A DNA stretch of 64,000 bases from Fimadaptatus sp050946055 (GCA_050946055.1 JBMNUB010000004.1:1-64000), one strand, 5' to 3'. Positions 33,997 to 43,359 are shown, counted from the first letter of the stretch. Numbers and translations: made by a program. Notes: a model not told the origin generated them from the letters alone.

Positions 33997-34035
33997 CCGA
34001 CTGCATATTATGCATGCCTCCCCATTGCGCTTTTT

Positions 34036-34063
34036 ATTATAGCTATGGGCGCATATCCGTCAA
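34036..34063 (-). promoter_or_regulatory. promoter of the ABC exporter operon
   Basis: The minus strand reads TTGACG-N16-TATAAT, about 95 nt upstream of the ATPase start. Confidence 0.7.
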
Positions 34064-34285
34064 GCACGATTTTCGCAAGAAAGTGAAGTTTTTCTTTGCC
34101 CGACTGCAAATAGCGCTGGTCATAGTTTTTGCGCGTATGTCATATACCCTGCGCGGTATTACATAGAGAGGATATATTCGCCGTCCGCTATCATTGTGCA
34201 TTGTGACATGCAAATACCCACTTCTGACTTTTCTTCGGAAGCGGGTATCTTTGAACGTATTCTGTTGGCGCGCTATGGCTTATAT
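34064..34285. other. non-coding stretch between the exporter promoter and the tandem array
   Basis: This is AT-richer than average. I see no gene, no recognisable RNA and only short poly-A/T runs. Confidence 0.35.
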
Positions 34286-34500
34286 GTGCCACATTGCACA
34301 CCGCGTGCTCTGGCTTAGACGCGACGCATCGCACACCACGCGCTCTGGCTTAGCCGCGACACATCGCGCACCGCAAACTCTGGCTTAGACGCACCACATC
34401 GCGCACCGCAAACTCTGGCTTAGACGCGCCACATTGCGCACCGCGCACTCTAGCTTAGCTGTGCCGCATCGCATCGCGCACCGCATGCTCCAGCTTAGCC
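34286..34500 (-). repeat. tandem array of six 35-nt units behind the GH125 gene
   Basis: Units lie at 34286-34320, 34321-34355, 34356-34390, 34391-34425 and 34426-34460 (35 nt each), with a 40-nt unit at 34461-34500 that carries a 5-nt duplication. A degenerate seventh unit runs into the stop codon of the GH125 gene (34509-34511). Units share CTCTGGCTTAG and a GCGCACCGC core. They are contiguous with no spacers, so this is not a CRISPR. Confidence 0.85.
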
Positions 34501-34508
34501 GCACTCCA

Positions 34509-35819
34509 TCACGCCTTATCCGCGCCAGCCAGCTCAACCACCTTACCCAGCCTGCCCTGCTCATGCAGCTGGTATATCATCTCACCGAACATGGAGTTCG
34601 CCCACGCAAACCACGTACGGGTAAAGTCGTTGGGATTGTCGGGATCAAAGCTCTCGTGCATGAAGCCCGTGCCGGCATGCGTGTCCAGCAGCATGCGCAT
34701 CAGCTGCGCCGCCTCGCCATCATCGTCCGTGGTCATGGACTGCACGCACAGCGCTATCGGCCACACATAGCCCTTGGGCGTATGGAAGCTGCCTATGCCG
34801 CGCGCGAACCTGCCCTCGCCATAGCAGGGGTTGCCCGCACTCAGCACGAACGCCCGCGTCCTCAAGTACATGGGATCGTCCTTTTCGCACACGCCCAGAT
34901 ACGGCAGCGACAGAAGGCTGGGCACATTGGCGTCATCCATGAGCAGATGAGTACCCAGACCATCAGTCTCGTAGGCGTATATCTGCCCATACTCAGGATG
35001 CTCGACCTTGGCATAGCGCTCCAGACCCTCATGTATGTCGCGCGCCAGCGCCTCTGCGCGCACGGCCAGCGGCTCATCGTCCATCATGCGCGCCAGCTCC
35101 GCCGCATATACCATAGCGCTCCCGGCAAAGAGGTTGGACGGCACCAGATAGCCGTATACGCACGCATCGTCGCTGGGGCGGAATCCGCTCCAAGTCATGC
35201 CGGTATAGCCCACGGGCGCGCCATGGCCATCGTGCGACAGCGTGTCCTGCGGCGGGCAGTCGGTGCGTCGGAACCAGTACGGGCTATCCTCATGGCGCTG
35301 CTCGCAGCACAGCACATCCAGTATGGTGCAAAGCGCCCTATGGAAATCCTCAGTCAGGAACGTGCGGCTGCCGGTTTTGTCAAAGTAGCGCTTGGCCAGC
35401 AATATGGGATAGCACAGCGAGTCTATCTCGTACTTGCGCTCCCAGACCCAGCCCGAATGCGCCGGTTCATCCTGCGTCCACATGCGTCCATTGTCCTCGA
35501 CATTGAACGCATTGGCATACGGGTCTATGAGTATGCAAGCCGCCTGCCGGGCTATCAGCCCCTCGACCATGGCCGCCACGTCAGCATCGTCGCAGAAGCG
35601 CAGGTAATGCAGCACCTGCGCGGTGGAATCCCTGAGCCACATCGCCTCGATATCGCCGGTTATGACGAAGGTATCGCCCTTTTCCATGCTGCGCACGGTG
35701 GTCTCCAGCGTGTTCAAGAAGCACTTTTCGAACATGTCGTACAGGCCGTCTATCCGCTCAAGCTCCGGTCTGAGCGCCTCAAGGCACCGCCTTATCCTCT
35801 GAATCATTTCCATAGACAA
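34509..35819 (-). CDS. glycoside hydrolase family 125 exo-alpha-1,6-mannosidase
   Basis: This 436-residue (alpha/alpha)6-barrel enzyme without signal peptide belongs to GH125 (formerly DUF1237). The diagnostic block is TGDIEAMWLRDSTAQV at about 54-69. NVEDNGRMWTQDEP, VWERKYEIDSLCYP and the C-terminal THAGTGFMHESFDPDNPNDF also fit. It removes non-reducing alpha-1,6-linked mannose, as from N-glycan-type mannans. TTG 35819 has AAGGA at 7 nt spacing; an ATG two codons later is the alternative. It is divergent from sugar locus 2. Confidence 0.88.
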   Translation of the reverse strand: MSMEMIQRIRRCLEALRPELERIDGLYDMFEKCFLNTLETTVRSMEKGDTFVITGDIEAMWLRDSTAQVLHYLRFCDDADVAAMVEGLIARQAACILIDPYANAFNVEDNGRMWTQDEPAHSGWVWERKYEIDSLCYPILLAKRYFDKTGSRTFLTEDFHRALCTILDVLCCEQRHEDSPYWFRRTDCPPQDTLSHDGHGAPVGYTGMTWSGFRPSDDACVYGYLVPSNLFAGSAMVYAAELARMMDDEPLAVRAEALARDIHEGLERYAKVEHPEYGQIYAYETDGLGTHLLMDDANVPSLLSLPYLGVCEKDDPMYLRTRAFVLSAGNPCYGEGRFARGIGSFHTPKGYVWPIALCVQSMTTDDDGEAAQLMRMLLDTHAGTGFMHESFDPDNPNDFTRTWFAWANSMFGEMIYQLHEQGRLGKVVELAGADKA

Positions 35820-35877
35820 ATGTTCATCCTTTCAGTTACTGCAATGTGGCTTGCGCTGCGCGCTGATTTTTGATGTA

Positions 35878-35906
35878 AGCATAGCATTTGCGGCGGGGTT
35901 TGTCAA
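35878..35906 (-). promoter_or_regulatory. promoter of the GH125 gene
   Basis: The minus strand reads TTGACA-N17-TATGCT. The -35 is followed by AACC, exactly as in the diverging promoter at 35958. Confidence 0.7.
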
Positions 35907-35957
35907 TGAGGGGGTGCCGTATATAGTATGCGCCGAGCAACGTGCATGTGCTTTACC

Positions 35958-35985
35958 TTGACAAACCTCAGACTTTTGCTAAAAT
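35958..35985 (+). promoter_or_regulatory. promoter of the locus 2 kinase/regulator operon
   Basis: TTGACA-N16-TAAAAT lies about 90 nt upstream of the kinase start. Confidence 0.7.
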
Positions 35986-36076
35986 ATTTACCATGACTGG
36001 CATGCAAAATGGTCAACTATGTGCTTCTCAAAGAGGTCATGGCAATATCATGCTGTATGCTTAAGGAGGCACGGCT

Positions 36077-37834
36077 ATGAAGGCTCTGCGCTGGATAATT
36101 CATTCATCAGTCGCACGCAATATGATGATCTGCTTTCTTCTCGTAATAATACCCACGCTTGCACTGGGTCAATTTTCCAGCTACAAAGGCATACAAGCTG
36201 CTGCGCATGAAATAACATCCTCGCATGAGAATTCGCTGGCGCTATTAGGCGACCAGCTTGCAGACCGCATGTCAACTCTGGATCAAATGGCAGGCGCTAT
36301 GCTCTTGGACGATGACCTGATGTCCATAGCCAATCAAAGAGGCGCGCGTATAGATCTATTTGACTATGTGCTTTTTCGCAATAAAATGGCGCTCTATAAC
36401 ATGCCAAATTTTCTCAACTGCGAAATGCATATAGTTCTGCCCCAGCAAAATAGAACTATCTCCATATTTTCCGGCGTAGAAAAACTTGACCCTGAATCTG
36501 CCGCCACACTTCAGACAATAGAGCAAAAGACCATGTGGCTCGTTCGTCCCTCGATAAAAGATCCTGCCAAGAGCTGCCTTTCTGTGTACCGCGGCTTTGT
36601 GCGTCCCAAACAGACCAGCCCATATTGTCTGCTAGAGATATCTCGCGCCGAGATGCGGAACGTCCTTAGCACAATGGTGGCCAACACCCATATTCACAGC
36701 GCCTTCTTTATAGACGGAATGAACAACATAATATCTACCAACGACGGTGAAAATTCCGAGCTGGCTGAGATGGTGCGCGCATATGCTGGCAGCTCAAGTC
36801 AAGATGAGCCGCAAAGCGAGCTTATATCATATAGAGGCCGTCAGTATAGACTTATGCTGCATCAGATAGGTAATTATCCTTGCCGCATAGGTCTGGTACT
36901 TGATGAATCAGAGCTTTTCCTGCCACTTGAGAATTTAAGGACCATATACATAGTATTCACGATATTTGTACTGCTGGCCAGCGCACTGTTCATAGTGGCG
37001 CTGTACATGCAGATGTTTGCGCCTTTGCACGCAATAGTTGACGGAATGCGCGAATTGGAGAATGGTAATCTTAGTGTGCGTGTAAATATAAAGCAGCACT
37101 ATAACGAGTTTTCGTTCATGACACGTCAGTTCAATACCACTGTCGAGCAGCTTGACAACATGATAAAGGAGTCCTATCTAAACCAGCTGCAGCTCAAGCA
37201 AGCACAGCTGCGCTATCTGCGTTCGCAGATAAATCCGCACTTTCTGTACAACAGCCTGTTCAGCCTATACAACATGATAGAGACTGGTGAATTGGACAGT
37301 GCCTCTGAAATGGCTATATATCTGGGCAAGAGCTACCAACGCAGCGCTCATATGGGGGCAAACGACGTCACATTGGACGATGAGTTGTCTAGCATAGACG
37401 TATATTTGCACATAATGTCTTTACGCTTCCCGGACAGGCTAAAGTTGTCCATGGATATACAGCCCGAGGCGCGCAAGTTGAAAGTGCCGGTACTATCCAT
37501 TCAGACTATAGTAGAAAACGCCGTGCTGCACGGCATGGAAGGCACGAGCCAGCTCTGTGAAGTCAAGCTTTCTGCTGCTATCAAGGATGACCGCCTGCAC
37601 ATAGCCGTAGACGACACAGGCAAAGGCATGCCGCCAGAGCAGCTCAGCGCCATACGAGAAAGGCTGCGCTCAATAAGCCCTCTTGAAGATACTCACGGCA
37701 TCGAAAACGTATATCTGCGGCTAAAGCTTATGTATGGCGACGAAATCTCAATGACCATAGAAAACCATCTGCCGCATGGCACGAGCGTCATGATGATAAT
37801 ACCGCTAAAAAAGGAGGCTGATTGCAATGTATAG
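36077..37834 (+). CDS. YesM-type sensor histidine kinase
   Basis: This 585-residue membrane kinase has helix 1 at about 15-35 (MMICFLLVIIPTLALG), a large extracellular sensor, helix 2 near 295-315 (IVFTIFVLLASALFIVALYM) and a HAMP domain. The His_kinase block INPHFLYNSLFSLYNM has the histidine at about 388. The ATPase motifs are VENAVLHGM and DDTGKGMP. AAGGAGG precedes the ATG. It overlaps the regulator gene by 8 nt and should sense an extracellular glycan for locus 2. Sequence composition is somewhat richer in A/T than the flanking housekeeping genes. Confidence 0.92.
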   Translation: MKALRWIIHSSVARNMMICFLLVIIPTLALGQFSSYKGIQAAAHEITSSHENSLALLGDQLADRMSTLDQMAGAMLLDDDLMSIANQRGARIDLFDYVLFRNKMALYNMPNFLNCEMHIVLPQQNRTISIFSGVEKLDPESAATLQTIEQKTMWLVRPSIKDPAKSCLSVYRGFVRPKQTSPYCLLEISRAEMRNVLSTMVANTHIHSAFFIDGMNNIISTNDGENSELAEMVRAYAGSSSQDEPQSELISYRGRQYRLMLHQIGNYPCRIGLVLDESELFLPLENLRTIYIVFTIFVLLASALFIVALYMQMFAPLHAIVDGMRELENGNLSVRVNIKQHYNEFSFMTRQFNTTVEQLDNMIKESYLNQLQLKQAQLRYLRSQINPHFLYNSLFSLYNMIETGELDSASEMAIYLGKSYQRSAHMGANDVTLDDELSSIDVYLHIMSLRFPDRLKLSMDIQPEARKLKVPVLSIQTIVENAVLHGMEGTSQLCEVKLSAAIKDDRLHIAVDDTGKGMPPEQLSAIRERLRSISPLEDTHGIENVYLRLKLMYGDEISMTIENHLPHGTSVMMIIPLKKEADCNV

Positions 37835-39434
37835 TCTGCTTCTGGTCGATGACGAGCCAAATATACTAAACGGCCTGTATCAAAACGTCGCTTGGATGGA
37901 CATAGGCATATCGGTCGTATACAAGGCCTCCCTTGCTAAGGACGCAATAGAGATAATACGGCACGAGCATATAGACCTGGTGATAACCGATATACGCATG
38001 CCCGAGATGGACGGAACAGAGCTTGCGGCTATCATCCGTCGCAACTGGCCGTATACCAAGATAATCTTCCTGACCGGCTATCAGGAGTTTGCATATGCGC
38101 ACGAGGCCGTATCGCTTGGTGTATTTAGATATATGCTAAAGCCGATAATGTATGAAGAACTGCTCAATGCCGCGGATGAAGCCCTGCATGAACTCTCCAA
38201 TGAGCTTATGCAGATGGTGCGGATAAAAAACATGGAGCAGACCATAGGCATGCTGCGCCCGGTAATGCGCGAACGCATAATCTCCAACTGGCTGGCACGC
38301 GGCAACATACAGTTTCTGGATGACGAAGCCATGCTAAAAGAGTACAATCTGCTCATGCGCCATGGCTATTGGGGCTTCCTGGCCGCAGTGCGTCCAGACA
38401 TGCCTGCATCTACGCAGGGAAATGACCTGCTGCTTAGTCATTACGCAATCCGCGACAGCGCTGCCGACATACTCTTTCCGGGCGGTGCAATGGTGGACAT
38501 GCTGAACAGCGACTGCATAACCGTACTCGCGTTCATGTGGGCAAGCAACCCCGAGGCGCGCTCAGGTCAGGCACGAATAGTCTCCTGCATGGAAGCATTT
38601 CAGCAGTCCATACTTAATGCACTGGGCAAGTATACCACAATATACTGGACGAGGACAGCCACAGTTGAACAACTGCCACAGGTATACTTTGAGCTTAAAA
38701 AGCGCATAAACCAGCAGCAACTCCTTGTATCGCACAGCATAATAGGTCCTGAGAATGCATGTGGTTCTATAGCGCCTATGGAAAGCCTTCAGTTGAGACC
38801 AACATTCTCCGAGCTTATAGCCGGACTGCATAAGAAGTCGGCGCTCGAACGCTTGGATGTGATATTTCAAGAGCTGCGGCATCTGGAGAGCACCAATCGT
38901 TCGCCCGTATTGCAGGTATATCACGAGATAACCGGCACACTGGTGAGCGACTCTCTTTCGCGCGGACTGCCGCTTCAGGCATGGGCGGGCGAGACAATAG
39001 ATTTTTTCGAGGGCATATCCTCAGCGACTTCGCTGGACACGTTCCACTCGTATGCCGAGCGCGCCGTGGTTCAGTACATAGACCATGTATATGCCAGCAG
39101 CGTAACCCAAACTCAAAGCATGGTCATGGCTATAAAAGAGGCAATAAAGCAGGATTTGGCAAGCGACATAACCGTAGCTTCTTTGGCAGAAAGGTTTGCT
39201 TATCATCCCAACTACCTATCGCAGACCTTCCGCCACGAAACCGGTATGTCGCTTCAGGACTACATAATCAGCGAGCGCATGAGCGCCGCCAAGCGCCTGC
39301 TGACTCAAGGGCTTTCAGTAGGCGAAGCCGGTGCAAGCGTAGGATATACAAACATCACCCACTTCAGCCGCATCTTTAAAAAGCTCGTCGGAGTAAGCCC
39401 CAAGCAATATCAAAAGAGCGGCGGACAGCCATAG
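37827..39434 (+). CDS. AraC-type two-component response regulator (YesN-like)
   Basis: This 535-residue regulator has a receiver domain (1-125; SLLLVDDEPN, phospho-Asp in LVITDIRMPEMDG, Lys in MLKPI), a long middle domain (about 130-425) and a C-terminal AraC DNA-binding domain (about 430-530, with YHPNYLSQTFRHETG and GYTNITHFSRIFKK). It is translationally coupled to the kinase. The likely target is the inverted-repeat promoter at 39531-39587. Confidence 0.92.
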   Translation: MYSLLLVDDEPNILNGLYQNVAWMDIGISVVYKASLAKDAIEIIRHEHIDLVITDIRMPEMDGTELAAIIRRNWPYTKIIFLTGYQEFAYAHEAVSLGVFRYMLKPIMYEELLNAADEALHELSNELMQMVRIKNMEQTIGMLRPVMRERIISNWLARGNIQFLDDEAMLKEYNLLMRHGYWGFLAAVRPDMPASTQGNDLLLSHYAIRDSAADILFPGGAMVDMLNSDCITVLAFMWASNPEARSGQARIVSCMEAFQQSILNALGKYTTIYWTRTATVEQLPQVYFELKKRINQQQLLVSHSIIGPENACGSIAPMESLQLRPTFSELIAGLHKKSALERLDVIFQELRHLESTNRSPVLQVYHEITGTLVSDSLSRGLPLQAWAGETIDFFEGISSATSLDTFHSYAERAVVQYIDHVYASSVTQTQSMVMAIKEAIKQDLASDITVASLAERFAYHPNYLSQTFRHETGMSLQDYIISERMSAAKRLLTQGLSVGEAGASVGYTNITHFSRIFKKLVGVSPKQYQKSGGQP

Positions 39435-39456
39435 TCTGCGACCATTTATATTGTGT

Positions 39457-39490
39457 AATGCAAAGCCGAGCTTCTTCCCGGCTTTGCATT
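39457..39490 (+). terminator. terminator of the kinase/regulator operon
   Basis: The perfect 12-bp stem AATGCAAAGCCG (39457-39468) / CGGCTTTGCATT (39479-39490) is followed by ATTTTCATTGTTG. Confidence 0.8.
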
Positions 39491-39530
39491 ATTTTCATTG
39501 TTGCATTTAATTTCATGCATGAAAGAGAAA

Positions 39531-39560
39531 AACGACAAATTTTTCTGTTATTACGTCGTT
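39531..39560 (+). promoter_or_regulatory. inverted repeat upstream of the binding-protein promoter
   Basis: AACGAC (39531-39536) and GTCGTT (39555-39560) are inverted and 18 nt apart. The right arm touches the -35. It is a candidate binding site for the AraC-type regulator. Confidence 0.45.
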
Positions 39561-39587
39561 TACTTTGTCTGCATTCCGTTATAAGAT
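39559..39587 (+). promoter_or_regulatory. promoter of the locus 2 transport/hydrolase operon
   Basis: TTTACT-N17-TAAGAT lies 80 nt before the binding-protein start. Both boxes are imperfect, as expected for an activator-dependent promoter. Confidence 0.55.
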
Positions 39588-39667
39588 AATGTCACAAGAT
39601 ATTTTATGCATGGCGCCGATGCAGAAAAATCATCCAATATGCTTTAATCATCACAGGAGGTATACCG

Positions 39668-41416
39668 ATGAAGAAGTTCAATCGGATAGGTTCCGCGCTG
39701 ATAGCGGCAGGTCTCATGTTCTCTGCCTGCGGTTCGGCTCTGGCCGAGGAAGATACCGCGACATATGACCCGAAATACTTTACCCGCTATGAGCCTGCCA
39801 TAACGCTCACCACTCACTCCATAGTGACGCCCACTACCATGTTCCAGGACGATGACACCGCCGAGAACAACGGCTGGACTCGCTGGCAGAAGGAAAAGCT
39901 GGGCATAGAGTGGAAGCTCGACTGGACCGCGCCCGACGGCACGACCGATCAGCAGAAGCTCGATCTGGCATTCGCCAGCAACGATATGCCCGACGTGATA
40001 AGTGCCACTCCCGCTCAAATAGCCAAGTACGCCAAGGCCGGTCTGCTCGTTCCGCTGGATGACCTTATAGAGCAGTACGCTTCCCCGCTGGTAAAGTGGG
40101 GGCTTGAGGATGCGGTTGAGTCCACTCAGGGCGCATACTTCCTGCCCGGTACTGTAGATGGCAAGATATACTCCATCCCCGTCATGAGCGACACCATAGT
40201 CTTCTGGAACAACGGCTTCATACGCATGGATATACTGAAAGAGCTGGGCATGGACGTTCCCACCAATTTGGATGAGCTGGAAGCCGTATTCGATGCGTAT
40301 ATTGCCAAGTATCCTGGCAGCTATCCCCTCGCCATGGAAAACTCGCTGGCCGCTATGCAGATAGTCAATGCGCCTTACAAGGTTGGCAAAGGCTACTGGA
40401 TAAAGAAGGATGACGGCACGATAGGCTACGGCAGCGTTCAGCCCGAGGCAAAGCAAGCGCTGGGCCGGATGGCCGAGTGGTACCAGAAGGGCTATATCGA
40501 CCCCGAATTCGTAGTCAAGGACGGCGCCAAGATGAACGAGACCGCCATAGCCGGCGACTTTCTCGTATACTACGGTTCTTGGGCAAGCATAGCTACGCCC
40601 TTCACTCCCATGTGGGCCAACAAGCCCGAAGCCGATCCTCAGATACTGCCATTCCTGAACGGTGAAGACGGCTCCACCCGCGTATACGTAAAGAGCTGGT
40701 TCACCAGCATGAAGGCCATAACCACCGCCTGCGAACATCCTGAGGCACTGTTCTATCTGCTGAATGAGAACTGGGATTCCCGCTTCCGCAGCGATATGGA
40801 GATACGCGAGCTGATGGAGAAGGAATACGGCTACACCTTCAAGTATCCTGTGACCGAGGAGCTTACCCCCAACAACATTGAGGAAGTCGCGCGTGACTAT
40901 CCGCAGGCCACTCAGCCCCGCGAGCTGTGGAAGTACGACTATCCCGAGGACATACAGGGCATGGGCTACTTCAACAACTTCTATACTCACTATGCCAAGA
41001 TATTCGGCTTCACCGGTGAGCCCGTATCCGTGCTCAACCGCGACCTCAAGTCCATGGCCGAAGCTGTGCGCACCAACGACATGAGCCTTCTGACCGTAAA
41101 CGGCAAGAGCATGTACGACGAGTGGACCAACTCCAACCCCAACATGCTCACCAACTGGGCCAATACCGAGGCCTATTGGAGCGAGTTTGAAAAGAGCGGC
41201 CAGTACGTAGCCGATGTGTTTGCGGGTGCAGCCACCGATACCATGACCGAAAAGCAGGCATATCTGGACAAGCTGGAGCTTGAGACCTACACTCGCATCA
41301 TAATGGGTACCCAGTCGCTGGATTCCTTCGACACCTTCGTCACCGATTGGATGAATAACGGCGGTGAGCGGATAACCAAGGAAGTCAACGATTGGTACAA
41401 TAGCAACAACAAGTAA
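39668..41416 (+). CDS. ABC transporter glycan-binding protein (LplA/LipO type)
   Basis: This 582-residue extracellular solute-binding protein has a signal peptide ending SALA|EED; a cysteine (FSAC) also lies in that region, but the lipobox is poor. The mature protein has FASNDMPDVISATPAQIAKY and MEKEYGYTF-type segments found in the large LplA-like binding proteins that pair with LplB/LplC permeases. It captures an oligosaccharide for import. AGGAGG precedes the ATG. It is the first gene of the locus 2 operon. Confidence 0.9.
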   Translation: MKKFNRIGSALIAAGLMFSACGSALAEEDTATYDPKYFTRYEPAITLTTHSIVTPTTMFQDDDTAENNGWTRWQKEKLGIEWKLDWTAPDGTTDQQKLDLAFASNDMPDVISATPAQIAKYAKAGLLVPLDDLIEQYASPLVKWGLEDAVESTQGAYFLPGTVDGKIYSIPVMSDTIVFWNNGFIRMDILKELGMDVPTNLDELEAVFDAYIAKYPGSYPLAMENSLAAMQIVNAPYKVGKGYWIKKDDGTIGYGSVQPEAKQALGRMAEWYQKGYIDPEFVVKDGAKMNETAIAGDFLVYYGSWASIATPFTPMWANKPEADPQILPFLNGEDGSTRVYVKSWFTSMKAITTACEHPEALFYLLNENWDSRFRSDMEIRELMEKEYGYTFKYPVTEELTPNNIEEVARDYPQATQPRELWKYDYPEDIQGMGYFNNFYTHYAKIFGFTGEPVSVLNRDLKSMAEAVRTNDMSLLTVNGKSMYDEWTNSNPNMLTNWANTEAYWSEFEKSGQYVADVFAGAATDTMTEKQAYLDKLELETYTRIIMGTQSLDSFDTFVTDWMNNGGERITKEVNDWYNSNNK

Positions 41417-41450
41417 TCTGGCAGCAGCCATATCTCTGCACTGACGGATG

Positions 41451-41480
41451 GGGCCTGCGGATCATCCGGTCCGCAGGCCC
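41451..41480 (+). terminator. intercistronic hairpin after the binding-protein gene
   Basis: The perfect 11-bp stem GGGCCTGCGGA (41451-41461) / TCCGCAGGCCC (41470-41480) is followed by only TGTTTG. It sits at the same place as the hairpin in locus 1 and would keep binding-protein mRNA above permease mRNA. Confidence 0.65.
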
Positions 41481-41511
41481 TGTTTGAACGATTTGGAAAG
41501 GTGGTCGTCCC

Positions 41512-42450
41512 ATGAACCGCACTATCCCTGCTTCACCCCAAAAAAAGAGCTGGGTGGACAGTCTGCACCTTGCCCGCACCTGGCAGCTTTATGCTATGCT
41601 GATTATACCTCTTATACTGACGATCATCTTTGATTATACGCCTCTGTACGGCTTGATAATGGCCTTTCAGGACTATAATCCTGCACTGGGCTTCAGTAAG
41701 AGCGAATTTGTGGGGCTTAAGTGGTTCCGCACTGCCATGAACATGCCCGACTTTAACAACATAGTGCGCAACACGCTCACGATATCTATTGGCAAGATAG
41801 TTTGCGGACAAATAAGTGCCATACTATTTGCACTGTTGCTCAACGAAGTGCACTGTCACACATACAAACGCACTATACAGACGATATCCTATTTTCCTCA
41901 CTTTTTATCCTGGGTAATAATTGGTGGCGTATTCACCGATATGTTAAGCACAAAAGGCATAATCAATCAGATAATAATGCTGTTTGGCGGCCGACCCATA
42001 TTCTTCCTAGGAAGCGCCAATCACTTTCAGGGAACTATGATAGCCCTTGAAACATGGAAAGAATTCGGTTACAGCGCTATAATGTATCTCGCGGCAATAA
42101 CCAACATCAATCCCGAACTGTATGAAGCGGCGACCATAGACGGTGCAGGTCGCTTACAGCAGACATGGCATGTAACTCTGCCCGGCATCAGCGTCACCAT
42201 AGTCATGCTTGCCGTGCTAAGTCTGGGCGGCATAATGAACGCGGGCTTTGAGCAGATACTGGTCATGTACAATCCCGCCGTTTATCAGACCGGAGATATA
42301 TTGGATACGTTTATATACCGGCAGGGTTTGCTGGACGCGCAGTATTCCCTTTCTACTGCCATAGGCCTGGTCAAATCCGTAATAGGCCTTGCGATGATGC
42401 TGATAGCAAACGGCCTTGCCTCCAAGTTTGCCAACTATCGAATCTTCTGA
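41512..42450 (+). CDS. ABC transporter permease, LplB type
   Basis: This 312-residue permease has six helices. A short cytoplasmic N-terminus leads to QLYAMLIIPLILTIIFDYTP and the family motif YGLIMAFQDYNPALGF. The EAA loop is LYEAATIDGAGRLQQTWHV. It works with the LplC-type permease that follows after 18 nt. A GGAAAGGTGG site lies upstream of the ATG. Confidence 0.92.
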   Translation: MNRTIPASPQKKSWVDSLHLARTWQLYAMLIIPLILTIIFDYTPLYGLIMAFQDYNPALGFSKSEFVGLKWFRTAMNMPDFNNIVRNTLTISIGKIVCGQISAILFALLLNEVHCHTYKRTIQTISYFPHFLSWVIIGGVFTDMLSTKGIINQIIMLFGGRPIFFLGSANHFQGTMIALETWKEFGYSAIMYLAAITNINPELYEAATIDGAGRLQQTWHVTLPGISVTIVMLAVLSLGGIMNAGFEQILVMYNPAVYQTGDILDTFIYRQGLLDAQYSLSTAIGLVKSVIGLAMMLIANGLASKFANYRIF

Positions 42451-42468
42451 GTACGGGGAGATATTATC

Positions 42469-43359
42469 ATGAATGCAAGTCTTTCAAGATCAAAGGGATA
42501 CTTCGCTTTTACGGTATTTAACTATATACTGATGGGCATTCTGGCACTGACCTGTCTGCTGCCGATAATACACGTGCTGGCCGTATCGTTCAGCGATGCC
42601 GCTTCCGCAGGAGCTAACAAGGTCACGTTCTTCCCAATGGGCTTTAATACTGCTGCCTACGACCTCGTTTTCCGCAATGCAGTATTTGGCCGCTCGTTCG
42701 TGATATCGGTCGTGCGCACCGTTGTGGGCACAGCCATAAGTTTGCTCTGCACCGTGCTGGTCGCCTATCCCCTTTCTAAGGACAAGTCTGAGCTAAAGGG
42801 CAGGAACATAATCCGCTGGATATTCGTAATACCCATGCTGATAAACGGCGGCGTAGTTCCCGGCTTCATACTTATACGCAACCTACACCTGATCAACTCC
42901 ATATGGGCGCTGATACTGCCCGGCTGCGTGCCGGGAATGTATATAGTCATGATGATGAACTTCTTCCGCGGCATAAATCGCGGCCTGCTGGATTCTGCGG
43001 CAATAGACGGTGCTGACGAGATAACAACTCTGACGCGCATAATCCTGCCGCTGTCCACCGCATCAATAGCCACGATAGTGCTGTTTACGCTGGTCAGGTA
43101 TTGGAACGAATGGTTTGGCGGTCTCATATTCATGAGCGAACGCTCAATGTGGCCTTTGCAGACTCTCCTTCAGCAGATGATGAAGACCATGGATGTTACG
43201 GGCTTCTCATCCAGCGACATAACCATGCTCACCAAGCTGTCCGACCGATCCTTCCGTGCGGCACAGATAATCATAGCTACTGTGCCGATAATGTGCGTAT
43301 ATCCCTTTATGCAGCGCTTCTTCATAACCGGCATAACCCTTGGTTCTGTAAAAGAGTAA
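42469..43359 (+). CDS. ABC transporter permease, LplC type
   Basis: This 296-residue permease has the LplC-type start, with helix NYILMGILALTCLLPIIHVL and FSDAASAGANKVTFFP. The EAA-like loop is LLDSAAIDGADEITTLTRI, and the end FMQRFFITGITLGSVKE is typical. GGGGAG lies upstream of the ATG. No ATPase gene is present in the locus, as in locus 1. Confidence 0.92.
   Translation: MNASLSRSKGYFAFTVFNYILMGILALTCLLPIIHVLAVSFSDAASAGANKVTFFPMGFNTAAYDLVFRNAVFGRSFVISVVRTVVGTAISLLCTVLVAYPLSKDKSELKGRNIIRWIFVIPMLINGGVVPGFILIRNLHLINSIWALILPGCVPGMYIVMMMNFFRGINRGLLDSAAIDGADEITTLTRIILPLSTASIATIVLFTLVRYWNEWFGGLIFMSERSMWPLQTLLQQMMKTMDVTGFSSSDITMLTKLSDRSFRAAQIIIATVPIMCVYPFMQRFFITGITLGSVKE

Noticed and set aside
34286..34500. 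Possible CRISPR array with ~35-nt repeats
   Set aside because: The units are contiguous with no unique spacers, and no cas genes are nearby. It is a plain tandem repeat.
39644..41431. Minus-strand open frame of 595 codons
   Set aside because: It lies antisense to the binding-protein gene, which has a signal peptide, ribosome-binding site and family motifs.
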